A DNA stretch of 64,000 nt from Linum tenue. Taxonomy: Eukaryota > Streptophyta > Magnoliopsida > Malpighiales > Linaceae. A model generated the notes under the pieces. The model had not been told where the DNA came from. It was given only the letters and a program-made list of their open reading frames with translations, and did no database searches. The stretch spans positions 24,639,475 through 24,703,474 of the forward strand of contig CAMGYJ010000008.1 of assembly GCA_946122785.1 (NCBI GenBank), written 5' to 3'. The position numbers and the translations under genes were made by a program. Positions 32,400 through 44,482 of the stretch are shown here, one piece after another (position 1 is the first letter of the stretch; the number at the start of each line of letters is the position of its first letter).

Positions 32400-32880
32400 A
32401 GGAAGAAAACAGAAGGAGGGAGAGACAAAAAAAACTCGTCTTCTGTCTCCTCTCATTTCTCCTCTGCAATCAAGAACACCAAATGCAACAACAAAAAAGA
32501 GGAGGAAGATCGGAATTGAAAATTCACAAACAAATACTAAAATATAAAACATGCAAACTTAACTCACATAGATCCGTCCCCTCTTTGTCAATATGGAACG
32601 TCATCTATTTTGAGGCCGAGAAAAGAAAGAACATAAGGAAGAAGCAGCTGCAAAGAGATTAGATCTAGAGAAGAAAGACATTGGCAGAGAGAAAGGAACA
32701 AAGAAAGAGGAGATTGCTAGAGAGAAAAATGAAGAACAGAATAAGAGATTAGATGTAGAGAATAAGGAGAATGAGAGAGAAAAAGGAACAAAAAAAGAGG
32801 AAAAGAGAGTTGCAGAGATAAGACACTAACTCTCTCTCCTCCATGCAAAGCAAACTAATAAATGTTGAACAAATTAAAAA
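32400..32880. other. Purine-rich GAGAAA tract
   Basis: Imperfect purine-rich repeat (gagagaaaaaggaac, gaagaacagaataagagatt and similar). Open frames here are low-complexity Lys/Arg/Glu and not credible genes. Confidence 0.5.
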
Positions 32881-33032
32881 AAGGAAACAATTAAAAATTC
32901 AAAAAGCGGACAGAAATACCCCTCATCACCCCGCATCAATCCCAGCCACATGATCGCTCCGTCCTAGATTAACGGCTCCGGGTGAGTTACTTACAGATCA
33001 GTAACCAGTGGTTACTCACTGTATCCCAAGCC

Positions 33033-34024
33033 CACAGAACTCTCCACGCCAATGGCGTCAACATGCACATAGCTGAAAAGGGTCAATGTCAAGGCCAAGG
33101 CAATCCTGTTCCTCCACGGATTCCCCGAGCTATGGTTCACATGGCTTCACCTCAGGGGCTACGGGGCCACCGACTAGCCGCCCGGCCCGAGGCAGGCCTA
33201 CACGTGCCACCACATCGTGGTCGTGGCTGACCTTGTGGCCCTGAGATCGGGGCATTTGTTTGCTTGAGTGTTCCTTTCAGGCCTAGGAATCCCAAGATGA
33301 AGCCTGTTGAGGGGATGCGGCTTGTGTTTGGAGAGGACTACTATATGTGCAGATTTCAGCTTCTTTGGAATGTTCTTAGTGTTGGGTTTCCTGCTTCTCA
33401 CTTCTTTGTTCTTTACTTTGTCGATCTTCTTAGTGAAACTTGCATGAATTATTGCATTTGAATCTTCAATGCAAATTTCGTTTTTGTTTTTGTGTAAATG
33501 GGCAGGAAGCAGGAGTTATTGAAGCTTAGATATCAAAAGCTGGGACAGCTGAAGTGCTGAAGAAGATCCTAAGTGATAGGAAACCAAGTCCTCCGTACCT
33601 AGATTTGTAAGTTCACCTCCCGTTTTGCATTACATGGAGTTGGTTATGATGTAATAAACATCTACAGAAGTAAAAACCAGATACAACAGGTGACCAATGA
33701 ACGAAATCTCAAATTTGCACACATCCATTTAGGTTCTATACTAATCAGAATGGACCGATCTGTTTCTTTTGTAGGAACTGGGAGCTTACTCGGGCATGGA
33801 CCGACACACCGGTGATGGTGCCAGTCAAGTATGTGGTGGGTAACGAGGACATGTCTTACACTACGCCGGGGGTGAACGAGTACGTGCATGGAGGTGGGTT
33901 CAAGAAGAATGTGCCATTGTTGGAGGAGATCGTTGTGATGGAAGGAGTGGGTCACTTTCTCAACCAGGAAAGGGCAGGGGAGATCAATGGTCATATCCAC
34001 AACTTCATCAGAAAGTTCTACTAG
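33033..34024 (+). pseudogene. Epoxide hydrolase (alpha/beta hydrolase) pseudogene
   Basis: Related to plant soluble epoxide hydrolases, which open epoxides with an Asp nucleophile. The N-terminal piece reads HRTLHANGVNMHIAEKGQ, then (after a frame change) LFLHGFPELW and RGYG..., and VADLVAL. It then jumps to VPFRPRNPKMKPVEGMRLVF, GEDYYMCRFQ, so the segment with the nucleophile motif (GHDWG in the family) is deleted. A middle piece (about 33508-33609) fits GTAEVLKKILSDR. The last exon (about 33774-34024) reads VPVKYVVGNEDMSYTTPGVN, then VHGGGFKKNVPLLEEIVVME, GVGHFLNQE, keeping the catalytic His region. A usable start is lacking, the first splice donor is not GT, and stops interrupt. Non-functional. 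Confidence 0.85.
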
Positions 34025-34658
34025 TCCTTTTGCTCACTGCTTGTAGCTTCATTGAGTTGCTTTCCACATGAAAGATTCCAGATGAATATGCGTTTGTCAT
34101 CATCCTAGTTTGAGGATGGATTTCTAGAAGTGTTTTCCTGTCTCTGTTTGTCATTAAGAAGTATGTATCAGGTATGAATGCAAGAGAATCGATTATGGAC
34201 TTTAGTGGTTTAGAGAAGGTGCTTCCTATATAATTTCTTCTGAGTTAGATCTGTAGCATCTCCAACTTCATCTTCAAGTTGATCATAACACCCTACGATT
34301 GAGATCAAATTAGATAAACCAGCCATAAGGCAACACAAAGTACCAATGTGTTGCTGCAATTTCCAGAAATGTGGCAACCTTAAGTAGAACCTGAAACTCT
34401 GCCCTTGGAAGTTAAGAGTAGCATTCCCTAACTGTTTCAATGAAACTAGAATGAGAACTTAATAGCCACAATTTAGAGTTCATAAATCGAGGCAGATGCA
34501 TAATATGATAACCCCAAAAGCATTCAAACGATAACAGACACACAACGAAACTTGGTTGATAGATGGACTATGGTTCTAGCAAAAAATTTGAGAATTGCAA
34601 GTGTAGGAGAGAAGTAACACAAACAGCCTCTGGTACATAAACAACTATGAAAACCAAC
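34025..34658. other. Convergent 3' flanks of the epoxide hydrolase copy and RPL18
   Basis: Short stretch between two convergent genes; it should contain the RPL18 3' UTR and polyadenylation site. No other feature was recognised. Confidence 0.5.
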
Positions 34659-35878
34659 TTAAACTCTAAATCCTCTGCTGTTCCTCCTGCCCCTAGCTTT
34701 CTCAAACTTCCTTCCCTTCGATCTGACATAGGGCTTGGAGTGGCTGTGTGGCACACCAGGTGCTGGGCCAAAGTGCTTCACTGCCTCACGAGCATTCTTA
34801 GGACCCCTGAGAAGAACCTGCAAAAACCAATACAATCCTAGTTAAGAACTTGACACAAGTGTGCAATTAATTAACCAAAAGCCAATTCATGGATCCATCC
34901 ACAGCATATTGCTCAAAAAAGCTGGCCTAGATGTTCACAGATGGGATTACTACTGAGAACTCAGTCCCTTAGATGTTGATAAAGAGTTGCAATCATCACC
35001 GCAAATCATTACAGGTCTGTTTGGCTCATCACAGTTCCATCAATAACTCCCATTTACCAATAAGACCCAGATCCCTAGCTAACCAGTCATTCAATGCAAC
35101 AAGCTCATATCAACGCATTTGAAGAGAAGTGCTAATCAAACCATGGAACAAAATAAAAGCGAAGAATCATACTGTGTTCTGGCCAAGAGGAGCTCTCAAG
35201 GCAAGCTGATCAAATGTCAAGCATTCACCACCAGCCTTCTCGATTCTGGCTCTAGCAGTCTCGGTAAACCTCAGAGCAGTAACCTTAAGGGCAGGAACAT
35301 CATAAACCCTAATGTCATCCGTTATTGCTCCCACAATCACTGCAATCTTGTCCTCCTAAACAAAACCAAGAACAAACAAACAATACCCATCAAAATCTCA
35401 TACCCATAGCAACCAAAAGAAAATTTCAAATTAACATCTTGTCGAAAGTGTTCAAAAGCCCAACCTTGCCCTTCATGAATCGAATGAGCCTGGAGAGGGA
35501 AAGTGGAGGCTTGTTGATCTTGCTCATGAACAGCCTCTTCAACACAACGGCATTGAAGCTGCTCCCGGTCCTCCTTACCAGAAACCGGTAAAGCTGATGA
35601 TATTCACGCAAAAGCCAATTCACTCTCAGCCAAATCTCATCCAGTCAAAAACAGATTAAACTAGCTAAAAAAACTTATCGAAAAAGAGTTTCTAGTACCT
35701 TGACGAGAAGCTTGAGGTATATATCATTTGATTTGGGAGCCGTACGCTTGGTTTTCTTGCTCTTACCTCCAGCCTTCAAATCTATCCCCTATTGAAAATC
35801 AAAAATGGAAAACAGTCGTTACTTCCGAAACCCAGGAGAAGAGTTGAAACAGCGGCAAAAGTTGCGAGGGCGAACCAT
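34659..35878 (-). CDS. RPL18: 60S ribosomal protein eL18, five coding exons
   Basis: Cytosolic large-subunit ribosomal protein eL18. Exons on the minus strand: 35878-35876 (ATG only), 35788-35699, 35593-35465, 35355-35173 and 34817-34659 including the TAA stop. All introns are GT-AG and all junctions fall between codons. Joined length is 1+30+43+61+52 = 187 residues, the usual plant eL18 length. Recognisable blocks: [60 protein letters not shown], and the C-terminus [20 protein letters not shown]. The first coding exon ends directly after the start codon, seen in many ribosomal-protein genes. No stops or frameshifts, so it should be active. Every standard gene finder that drops 3-base exons will misplace the start. 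Confidence 0.96.
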
Positions 35879-35978
35879 TGCTGCCGCCGCCGGTGAGATC
35901 AGAAGCGCCTCTTCTGGTTTTGCTGGCGGGTGAAAGACCTACTGGCTAACGAAAATGAAACTAGGGTTGGGGAGGAGA

Positions 35979-35988
35979 ATATATATAG
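35979..35988 (-). promoter_or_regulatory. TATA-like element of RPL18
   Basis: The minus strand reads CTATATATAT about 100 bases upstream of the start codon. A CCAACCCTAGTTT stretch just downstream resembles the telo-box (AAACCCTA) common near plant ribosomal-protein transcription starts. Confidence 0.5.
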
Positions 35989-36025
35989 TGGTATGATACA
36001 ACAAGCCCTGAAACACATTTGTTAT

Positions 36026-36060
36026 TGGGCCGCTTGTAAAGATGGGCCGAAACGGGCCTT
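36026..36060 (-). promoter_or_regulatory. Site II (TGGGCC) elements of RPL18
   Basis: Two TGGGCC copies (36026-36031 and 36043-36048), plus CGGGCC at 36054-36059, lie about 150-180 bases upstream of the start codon. Site II elements bind TCP factors and, together with a telo-box, drive growth-linked ribosomal-protein expression in plants. The copies are visible; their function is inferred from known promoters. Confidence 0.6.
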
Positions 36061-36165
36061 GTATGTTTGTACCTTAGGCACAAAGAACTCTCCGTCGAAC
36101 TTATACTAGTGGCGGGGATGGTTTGGGTCTGAATGGAACCGAGTTGAATTACAAGCACCTCCAAC

Positions 36166-36727
36166 TAGGGTTGTTCAAATGGTTACCGTGGTAATAACCA
36201 AATCAAATAAGTCTAAATTTTATTAACCACAGAATACAATATCATAACCAAACCGTCCAAACTAATACAACAACCAAATTAACCAAACTAAAGTTTATTC
36301 GGTTTGGTTAATTGGTTAACCAAAATAACCAATATAACACCACATTATCATTAAGTGAGAAAATTTTTCAGTTAGTGCATCAATTCGCAATTTATATAAT
36401 GAACAACACATAACAATCCACATAATTGTAGTTAACCTTAACCTAAATACATGTAACAAATACAATTATCTTACATTTGACTCTTGAGTGTTATGCAAAG
36501 TATTAAGTATGTGTATATAATATATATTATATATATGGCTAATTACTTAACTGGTTAATTTGGTTTGATTGGTTAGGAGTGCCTGAAACCAAACCAAACC
36601 ACCTAAACCAAACAACCTAAATTTTTTAACCAAACCAAACCAATTATCGAAATTAACCAAACCAAATTATCCAAATACTACTGGTTAAAATGGTTACCAC
36701 GGTAACCACACCGTTTGAACACCCCTA
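36166..36727. mobile_element. Non-autonomous hAT element
   Basis: 562 bp with ends TAGGGTTGTTCAAA and, inverted, TAGGGGTGTTCAAA. It is flanked by an exact 8-bp duplication cctccaac (36158-36165 and 36728-36735). Subterminal GGTTACCGTGG/CCACGGTAACC and AACCAAACC words. It lies about 100 bases upstream of the RPL18 site II elements. Non-coding. Confidence 0.93.
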
Positions 36728-36777
36728 CCTCCAACCCCTTTGCTTTCTACAAATTGCTCGATCTAGTGGAATTCTAA

Positions 36778-37511
36778 GAGCATGCACGATGAATTTTTTT
36801 TTCACCTCAATATTTTTGCAATTCAATTCATATGAATGGCACTGCACCTACATCCATGCAATTCACTTGCAATTACATATGTAATTAAATATTATGTTAA
36901 TCTGCAAAAAATATTATGTTTAAATTATAGAAAATAAAGTAAAAAAAGAAGAAAATGATATAAAATAAAATAAAAAATCATCATTTTTAAGCATTGTTTA
37001 ATTGTATATGCAATTGAATTTGTTGTAAGAGCATCCACATCAAGGTATCATATTCAATTGCAAAGTGACATGGCAATGAAAATGCAATTATTGCATATTA
37101 ATTGCATTGATGGAAGTCTCAGTTACAATAATGAATTGAAACCTGCCATTTTTTGCAACTTCATTTGCAATTCCACGAAGGCATTTATGAATTTCTTTAT
37201 TCTATGTATGGATAAAATAATAATTATATAAATCTTTATTTTATTAAAAAATAAATTGTGCCTACATATGCAATTGTAAGTTAATCTTATTGATGTATAT
37301 AAATGATAGTAATGTGAGTTGGATTGCAAAAGAACTAAGATGACATTAAAAAGCATAAATGCAATTGGTTTTACAATTGCATTGATGTAGATGTTCTAAG
37401 GCTGCAAATATGCAAATTGGTGGTCACACCAATGCTGTTAGTTTTGCCATTGCAAACACTCACGTCATGTCATCTTAATTAAAAATGCAATACCAATATG
37501 GATGCTCCAAG
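36778..37511. mobile_element. Possible outer MITE around a Harbinger-type MITE
   Basis: The left GAGCATGCACGATGAAT and inverted right GAGCATCCATATTGGT are similar, flanked by TAA and CAA. The interior is full of TGCAATT words, as in the inner MITE. This may be one MITE inserted into a related copy. The ends are tentative. Confidence 0.35.
37029..37396. mobile_element. PIF/Harbinger-type MITE
   Basis: 368 bp with ends GAGCATCCACATCAA and, inverted, GAACATCTACATCAA, flanked by a 3-bp TAA duplication (37026-37028 and 37397-37399). The GAGCATC start and TAA/TTA target are typical of plant Tourist-like MITEs. It is AT-rich and non-coding. Confidence 0.75.
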
Positions 37512-39212
37512 TAGGCATCACTTTTAGACAATTGCAAGGATGTGGAGTTTTTTCTTATTTAGCAAGATTGTAAATTTTTTTTCTTTTTCTTTCATCTGCA
37601 ATTGAGCACATGAATTATTGAACATTAATAATTCTTGTATTTATGGTTTTTTAAGTTGTTAATAAATTAGAAAAAAATCATAAATTACATTTTAATTATA
37701 TTGGTTCAAATGTAATTTAATATGACCAACGAACATAATAAATACTACTTATGTTATTAAGCATTTAACTAAAGTGTTGAAGTGTTGTAAATTGATATTC
37801 CGCTCATCTTATACGAACTGTTATTTTTACTTTGCACACTAGATATTACCAACACTCACTTTATTTCTAGCGTTTTCTTAATTTTGGTAATACTTAAGAA
37901 TGATTCTTCACGCATTCAATATGGCCAAGGAACATAATATATGCTACATATGTACCTTAACCCAATAATAGTGTATAAGTTGATAGTTTCATATGAAGTT
38001 TAAGAATCATACGAATTTGATGTTATCAACATAGCTAGCCCATATGTAAATTGTGAAGTCCAATTTACTCATGAAATTCACCTTCGTGTTTTCCACATGA
38101 AATTTTATGATTCAATTTGCATATATAATACCAATTCATGGGGTAAAATCTAAGTAAATGAATTCTATGTGTTATCATTTATCAAAGTAAGATAACTATG
38201 AGATATTGGTGAAAATTAAATTATTTTGACTAGATATTTACAAATTTTTCCAGTAATAATGAATGATACAAAATTACAAGCTCATTTTGAGTCAACGATT
38301 TTTTCGTTAGTTTTCTCTTCTTAGCTTATAGAGTAAATTACATGTTTAGTTGCTTGAATTATTAACTTTAATCAGCTCTCGGATTCAAAAAATATTTTCT
38401 TGCTCGTTAGTCATTTACTTAACAGTTTGTCTAGCTGTCGGTCTTTAGCTGTCTAGTTTCATTAAATTTATCCAATATAGGTGTCAACACTGATAATTGA
38501 CCATTTAGTGGATGATGTGGTGATAAAGAATAAAAAATTCATTTTACATTATCTATAGAAAAAGGAATGAGTTCTAGGGAGAAATGTACATTCATAGGTG
38601 GGTAGAAGGCAAGGAGATGCATTTTTAGTGGAATGAGGAAGAGATGTGGGGGGAGGTATGTCGTCGAGATCAAAGATCAATGGAAGAAGAGCTACGTATG
38701 ACTAGGAACTTTCGAAACACAAATGAAACCTCATGCGCCCGCCGCTTAGATGTTACATGGGTCATGACCAACACCGATATCCTTTTTCCCAATTGTGCTT
38801 TCAATTCTTTTATTTTCCACCATTTTGGTGATTGATAACAACAAAAGGCAATCGTCACAGTCAACAATTTTTCCACGTCGGCCTAGAGCAACAAGCAGAA
38901 TCTCACCCAGCGCAGCACAGTGTAGTTATTCAGTAGGAAAGCTTTGGCGTCGATGATGATAGACGCGTCACCTCCTCTAGATCTGAATTTGGGGGCCATG
39001 GGTGACTTGGGTGTCACCATTACCGTCCATTTTCCTTTTCCATGAATGGGATTCGTACGATAAGAGGTTGGGAAAAAAATGTTTGGTGTTTGTTTGGATG
39101 GAAATCGCACTAGGCGGATAAAATGTGTATGAATAGTAGATTTGTGTGTTTTTTTAATTAAATGATATGATTAACCAATACTACTAACACCAGGATTAAC
39201 GGCCAAATTACA
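37512..39212. other. AT-rich intergenic region
   Basis: No gene, RNA gene or bounded repeat recognised. Short open frames near 38640-39110 occur on both strands in a GC-richer patch (about 38570-39060) and show no domain. Confidence 0.45.
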
Positions 39213-41848
39213 ATTGACTATCCATAATTACTAACACCCTCCCTCAACGCAACATCAATTTGTATGCAAGAAACCAGTGCTAGGAAGAAGCAACCTCCTT
39301 AGTGAGCAAATCTGTCATATGTTCTTTATAAGTAATATACGACAACGTGATCAATCCTTCACACAACAGTTGACGAATGTAGTGTACACTGTACATGAAT
39401 CTCAATATGCTTTGTGTGATCATGCAGAACAGGATTAATAGCAATACGAATAACACTCATATTATCAGCATACAAGGGCAAGGAACAACACACGACATAC
39501 CAAGCTCAGAAATCAAGCGCTGAAGCTAGAGCACCTTAGAGGTGACCTCAGACATAAAATGATACTAAGCCTCCATGGAAGACTTGGACACTCTCTCTTG
39601 TTTCTTACAACACCAAGATACAAAAGAAGAGCCAATCTTGACACACCAGCCAGAGGTAGAACGACGAGTGTCCAAACAACCAGCATAATCAGCATCGGCA
39701 TAGGCCTCGATAACAGTATCCCCAGATGAGGAAAAGAACAAACCAACATCAGACGTACCACGAAGATAGCGCAAGATTTGGGTCACAGCCACCATGTGGG
39801 TAGTTCGGGGCGCAAACATGAGCTGACTAACCACCTGTACAACATATGAAATATCCGACCAAGTGTGAGTAAGATAGATCAAACTCCCAACAAGACTGCG
39901 ATAAGAAGAACCATCTAGAAGAAAATCACCATCAGATTGTCTCAACTTCAGATTTGCTCCATCGGAGTCGCACAAGGCTCACAACCATCCACATGAGTTG
40001 TTTCAAGAAGATCAATAATGTACTTCTGCTAACTAACCAACAGATCTGTAGATGACCGATGAACCTCAAGACCCATAAAATAAGAGGCATCCCCAAACTC
40101 CTTGAGGTTAAAAGTCGCTCGCAGATGACCGGTAAGAGACTGAATACCGGCAATATCATCACCACTTACCAACATATCATCAACATAAATCAGTAACACG
40201 GTAATCCCCGGAATCGTGCGTCGAAGAAACAAGGACGGATCGTTGTTACTCTAAACAAACCCATCAAACAGGATCGTGTCGTGGAATTTCTCAAACCATG
40301 CATGTGGTGCCTGCTCAAGCCCATAGAGGGACCGACGAAGCAAGCAAACCTTGGAATTATCACCAGACTGATAACCCGGAGGACATTCCATGTAAATGGT
40401 TTTCTTAAGATCCCCGTGAAGAAAAGCATTCTTCACATCAAGTTGCTACAGACGCCATCAAATAATGTACGAACCGTATGCATTTTAGCCATCGGAGAAA
40501 AGGTTTCTTCATTGTCAATCCCGAATTCCTACTTAAAGCCTTGAGCAACAACTGAGCTTTGAAGCGCTCAAGAGAACCAGCATAGTGCAACTTGACATTA
40601 TAGACCCACCTGGAACCAATAACAGGCGCAGTAGTACTGTAGTAGGATGATCCATAACGTCCCAAGTATGAGGAGCTTCGAGAGCATGCATTTCAATATT
40701 CATAGCATTATCCCAATCAGGATTCCATGAGCCTATTTATATGTGGCTGGAACAGGTATATGGGAGGTAGAAAATGCAACAGAATCATACATATGGGGGG
40801 CGGAACACCTTTGGTTGCACGCAGGGAACGATGAGGCTGAGGTACATGTCCTCATCGACGAGATGCTTATCAACGGAGGGCCGAGACTCCTCACCTGAAG
40901 AAGAGGACGAAGTCTGGACAGTTGTTGAGGGGGAGGAGGACAACAACGGAGAAGTCTGGTGAGCTGCCGAGCTCGGTGAAGACGAGGACCAATCATACTG
41001 AAGAGACGAGGCTTCATGCGGAGGTGATGAGGGATCCAAAATATCATCAAACTGAGCAGAGATAGAGGGAAACTCTGGAAGAGGACGAAGAAAATCCAGG
41101 TCAGGTCGTGAAGGATGTTTCATCGCGCCATAGTGCAAAATATGATCAAGGAAAGCCACATTACACGAGATACGAACACGTCAATTTGGCACATCATAGC
41201 AAACATAATCTTTGTGCTTGTCGCTGTAGCCAACAAACACACACTTTGAATCCTTAGGAGCTAGCTTATGACGTTCACGACGAGGTAACAAAATATAGCA
41301 GACACAACCAAACACACATAGTCCCTAATAATCAGGTTTCTTGCCGAACAAAGCTTCATAAGGGCTGCGCGGACCAAGAGTTGGGTTTATGTGCCAATTA
41401 ATTAAGTGCACCACTGTATGAACCGCTTCCACCAAAAAACCAGTCGGAACACAGTACTAAAAAAGAGGGCTCGAGTAAGCTCTAAAACGTGGAGATGTTT
41501 ATGCTCAACTAGTTCGTTCTGCTTAGATTCATCCGGACAAAACTGTTGTGGTTAGATGCCCAGAGCCTGGAATACGACCTGTAATGGACCAGAGATAAAC
41601 TCACCACCTGGATCATACCTAACAATCTTAACTTGTCGACCAAATTGGGGTTTACCCATCTGCAAGAACTCTTTAGCCACTTGAAGCAAATCAGACTTGT
41701 GGCGAAGAAAGTATATCCAGGTAAATCGCGTAGCAAAATCAACAAAGAGGGCGAAATAGCGAAAACCAACATGAGAAGTCACGTGAAGGCCCCCGTAAGG
41801 CAGTATGGACTAGATCAAAATGGTCAGAATAAACAGAGGTACTCGAAG

Positions 41849-42968
41849 TAGGGCTGGATTTTTGGTTAGTTCGGTTATAACTGATAATCGAAATGTCGGT
41901 TACCGGTTAATCGCGACGCCACCAATGGCTACCGCCAACCGCCCGACGGAAGCTGTCGGTTAGCCGGCAACCGACCGATCGGTTATCGGCTAGTTGCTCG
42001 GTTAACCGAAGTAACCGCGAGCCGCAATGGCCGCCGGTTTAACCGAGTAACCGCCTATTTCGTCGACGACAGGAATCAGCGACAAGAGGTTATCCTCCAG
42101 AGCGGGGATCCAATTCAAGCCTGGGTGGAAGTTCTCGGCGAATGGAGACCCAACCCCACCGCTCAACATCTCCCTGCTCTCCTCGCCGCCGCCGGAGGAG
42201 AAATCCCCGTCGCGTTTTGCACCCTCGGTAATCGCTCTCATATCTGCTCTGTGCGCCGTCACTGTTGTTTTTTTGGGGTACTCATTTTCGCTACTCTGTA
42301 CAAAAGAGTAACGATGCGATTCGAAGCTCTCGAGGATTGGGAATTGGAGTGCCGCATAGATTTCCCTACCGAGATCTCTATTCCGGAACAAGAGGATTCA
42401 GCGACAGCGAGATGATCGAGATAGGCGGATTCGGCGCATTCTACCGAGCGATTATCCCCAAGTCCGGATCTCTACTCGCCGTGAAGAAGATAACCCCTGA
42501 TTCGATCCAAGGGATTAGGGAATTCGCGGCGGAGATTGAGAGTTTGGGGAGATTACGGCACAAGAACTTGGGGAACCTTCAAGGTTGGTGTAAGCAGAGG
42601 AGCGATCTCCTTCTCGTCTACGATTACATTCCCAACGGGAGCCTGGATTTCTTCCTCTACGGCAGGCGGCAGGAGGCAGCGGCAGGCGGTGCCGGCAGTT
42701 GCTCTCCACTCTCGACTCTCGCGATGCTGCAGAAGAGAATGAGAGATTGAGGGTCTGCTCGCTCGATGACGATTAGGGTTTAGGGAGTATCTCGGTGGCG
42801 TCGTTTTGCTTGAGGCGGGGCTAGTCGTGCCGGTTAGCCGGTTAACCGGCACGACCAGCCTCGCAACCGCCCGCAACCACTTTTTTCAGTTATTCGGTTA
42901 ACCGGTAACCGTCGGTTATCAATTTAACCGGCCGGTTAACCGGCAACCGATAACCGAATGCATCCCTA
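41849..42968 (+). mobile_element. hAT element carrying a receptor-kinase gene fragment
   Basis: 1120 bp with an exact 8-bp duplication actcgaag (41841-41848 and 42969-42976). Ends are TAGGGCTGGATTTTTGG and, inverted, TAGGGATGCATTCGG. Subterminal blocks are rich in GGTTAACCGG and CCGATCGGTTATCGG-like words at both sides. The interior (about 42060-42800) is GC-rich gene-derived DNA, including a kinase exon piece, with no transposase. It is inserted in the minus-strand Copia element between gag and integrase. Confidence 0.93.
42352..42665 (+). pseudogene. Captured lectin-type receptor kinase fragment (kinase N-lobe)
   Basis: A continuous open frame of about 105 codons. It reads PHRFPYRDLYSGTRGFSDSE, then a glycine loop (IGGFGAFYRA, whose first family Gly is Glu), the ATP-binding Lys in LLAVKKIT, EFAAEIESLGRLRHKNL, and the hinge region LLLVYDYIPNGSLDFFLY. 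These blocks are typical of legume-lectin receptor kinases. The fragment stops at the hinge; the catalytic loop and activation segment are missing, and (CGGCAGG)-like repeats follow. It is wholly inside the hAT at 41849-42968, so it was moved with that element. It is too short to be an active kinase, but it could give sense or antisense transcripts homologous to the parent gene. Confidence 0.85.
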
Positions 42969-44107
42969 ACTCGAAGTAGAAGACTGTCGGGACAAGTTGG
43001 CCTCAATGCAATGCACACAATCACGAGAATCTGAAGCTAAACTACCAGACAATAACTTGTTTTTAAACATCTCAAATAAACGTGCAGAATGTGGGTGGCC
43101 TAACCGACGGTGCCACAAATCCTAATTCGACAACTTAACCGAAAAACTGGTTTGATCACTCTTCCTCTCCAAACTATCACAAACACGAACAGAATTCAAA
43201 GCATTAGCATCAACATCACAACCTGCGGTAGCCTGCAACCCTTTGTAGCTGTCGAGCGTGAAAACTTGTCCCACCTTAGTCCCTCGGTCTCTCTCCTTTC
43301 CTGTGCTCGTATCCTGCACCACACAACCATGTGCATCAAAGATAATACGACAACCCTATTTAGCTAGCTTCGCTACGCGACGCGAGACTGGGAACGAGAT
43401 GAGGCACATGTAAAGTATCAGAAAGACACAATTTTTTCTGAGCTATATCACTAATACCCTGTGCCGATATACAAGAACCATCCGCAACTTGCAACATAAG
43501 AGAAGAATGTAGCGCAACAAACGAAAAGGCAGTCGAGACCCAGTCATATGATTAAATGTCGTAGAACCAAGGTGCCAAGAAGCAGGAGAAAGAGAAGACA
43601 TAACTGCAGTAAATACAGAACCAAGAGCCATGGGTAAAGCTTCTTTGATCACCTCCTGGACCAGCTGGTGAGTGAAATCAACCGAGACACCAGACGATGA
43701 GGATGACGAGACGAAGCTAGCAAAAAGGGTCGTTGTGGCATACGCTTGGCCAGCAGCAGCAATGCGAGAAGAACTGGAAGAGCTAGATGATCTGGGACCA
43801 CGAGAACAACCGCGCTTAGCTAGGATCGAACAATCACCAATCTTGTGGCAGAATTCCTTACAGTAATTGTAAACATTCCTCTTCAGATAGCGATTCTGAA
43901 TATGACCAGGTTCCTTACAGAAGAAGCAAACAATCTCACCCGACGAGGTACGATCAAAACCAAGGTTCTGAGCCAGCCGCGAAGGGCGACTGATTCGATG
44001 AAACAGACTTGCTCGAGGAGTCCTTGGAGACAGAAAAAAATCAAACCACAATCGGCCGACTGATGCACATCGAGCTTTGCTTGACTACAAAACTGAGTTC
44101 TTTCATA

Positions 44108-44482
44108 GACAAGCTCCCCAAGCACATCCTCAATCTTGGTGACATTCCGAGGAAGCAAAGAAGCGCTAATACCTTAAAAGTCACAGTGCAGTTTCATTAA
44201 AAATTGCATGAGATGAGAGCTGGAGCGCTCTCAGAGAACTTTCGCAAACGCCTCAGACGTGAGAAGAGACGTGGTCAACTGATCGTGTTCCTTCATGGAC
44301 AAGCTCCCCAAGCACATCCTCAATCTTGGTTACATTCCGAGGAAGCAAATAAGCGCTAATACCTTTAAAGTCACAGTGCAGCTTCAATAAAAATTGCATG
44401 AGATGAGAGCTGGAGCGCTCTCGGAGAACTTTCGCAAACGCCTCAGACGTGAGAAGAGACGTGGTCAACTGATCGTGTTTCG
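44108..44482. repeat. Tandem duplication of about 190 bp in the Copia gag
   Basis: Two adjacent copies (about 44108-44290 and 44299-44482) share long exact runs such as 'aagctccccaagcacatcct' and 'gagatgagagctggagcgct', differing by a few substitutions and one-base indels. The offset is 190-191 bases. It lies in the degenerate gag region. Confidence 0.85.

Noticed and set aside
38640..39110. Short frames on both strands
   Set aside because: No domain, no splice or promoter context; composition alone does not support a gene.
42002..42391. Minus-strand frame of 129 codons
   Set aside because: Antisense shadow of the captured kinase and leader segment in the hAT; no domain.
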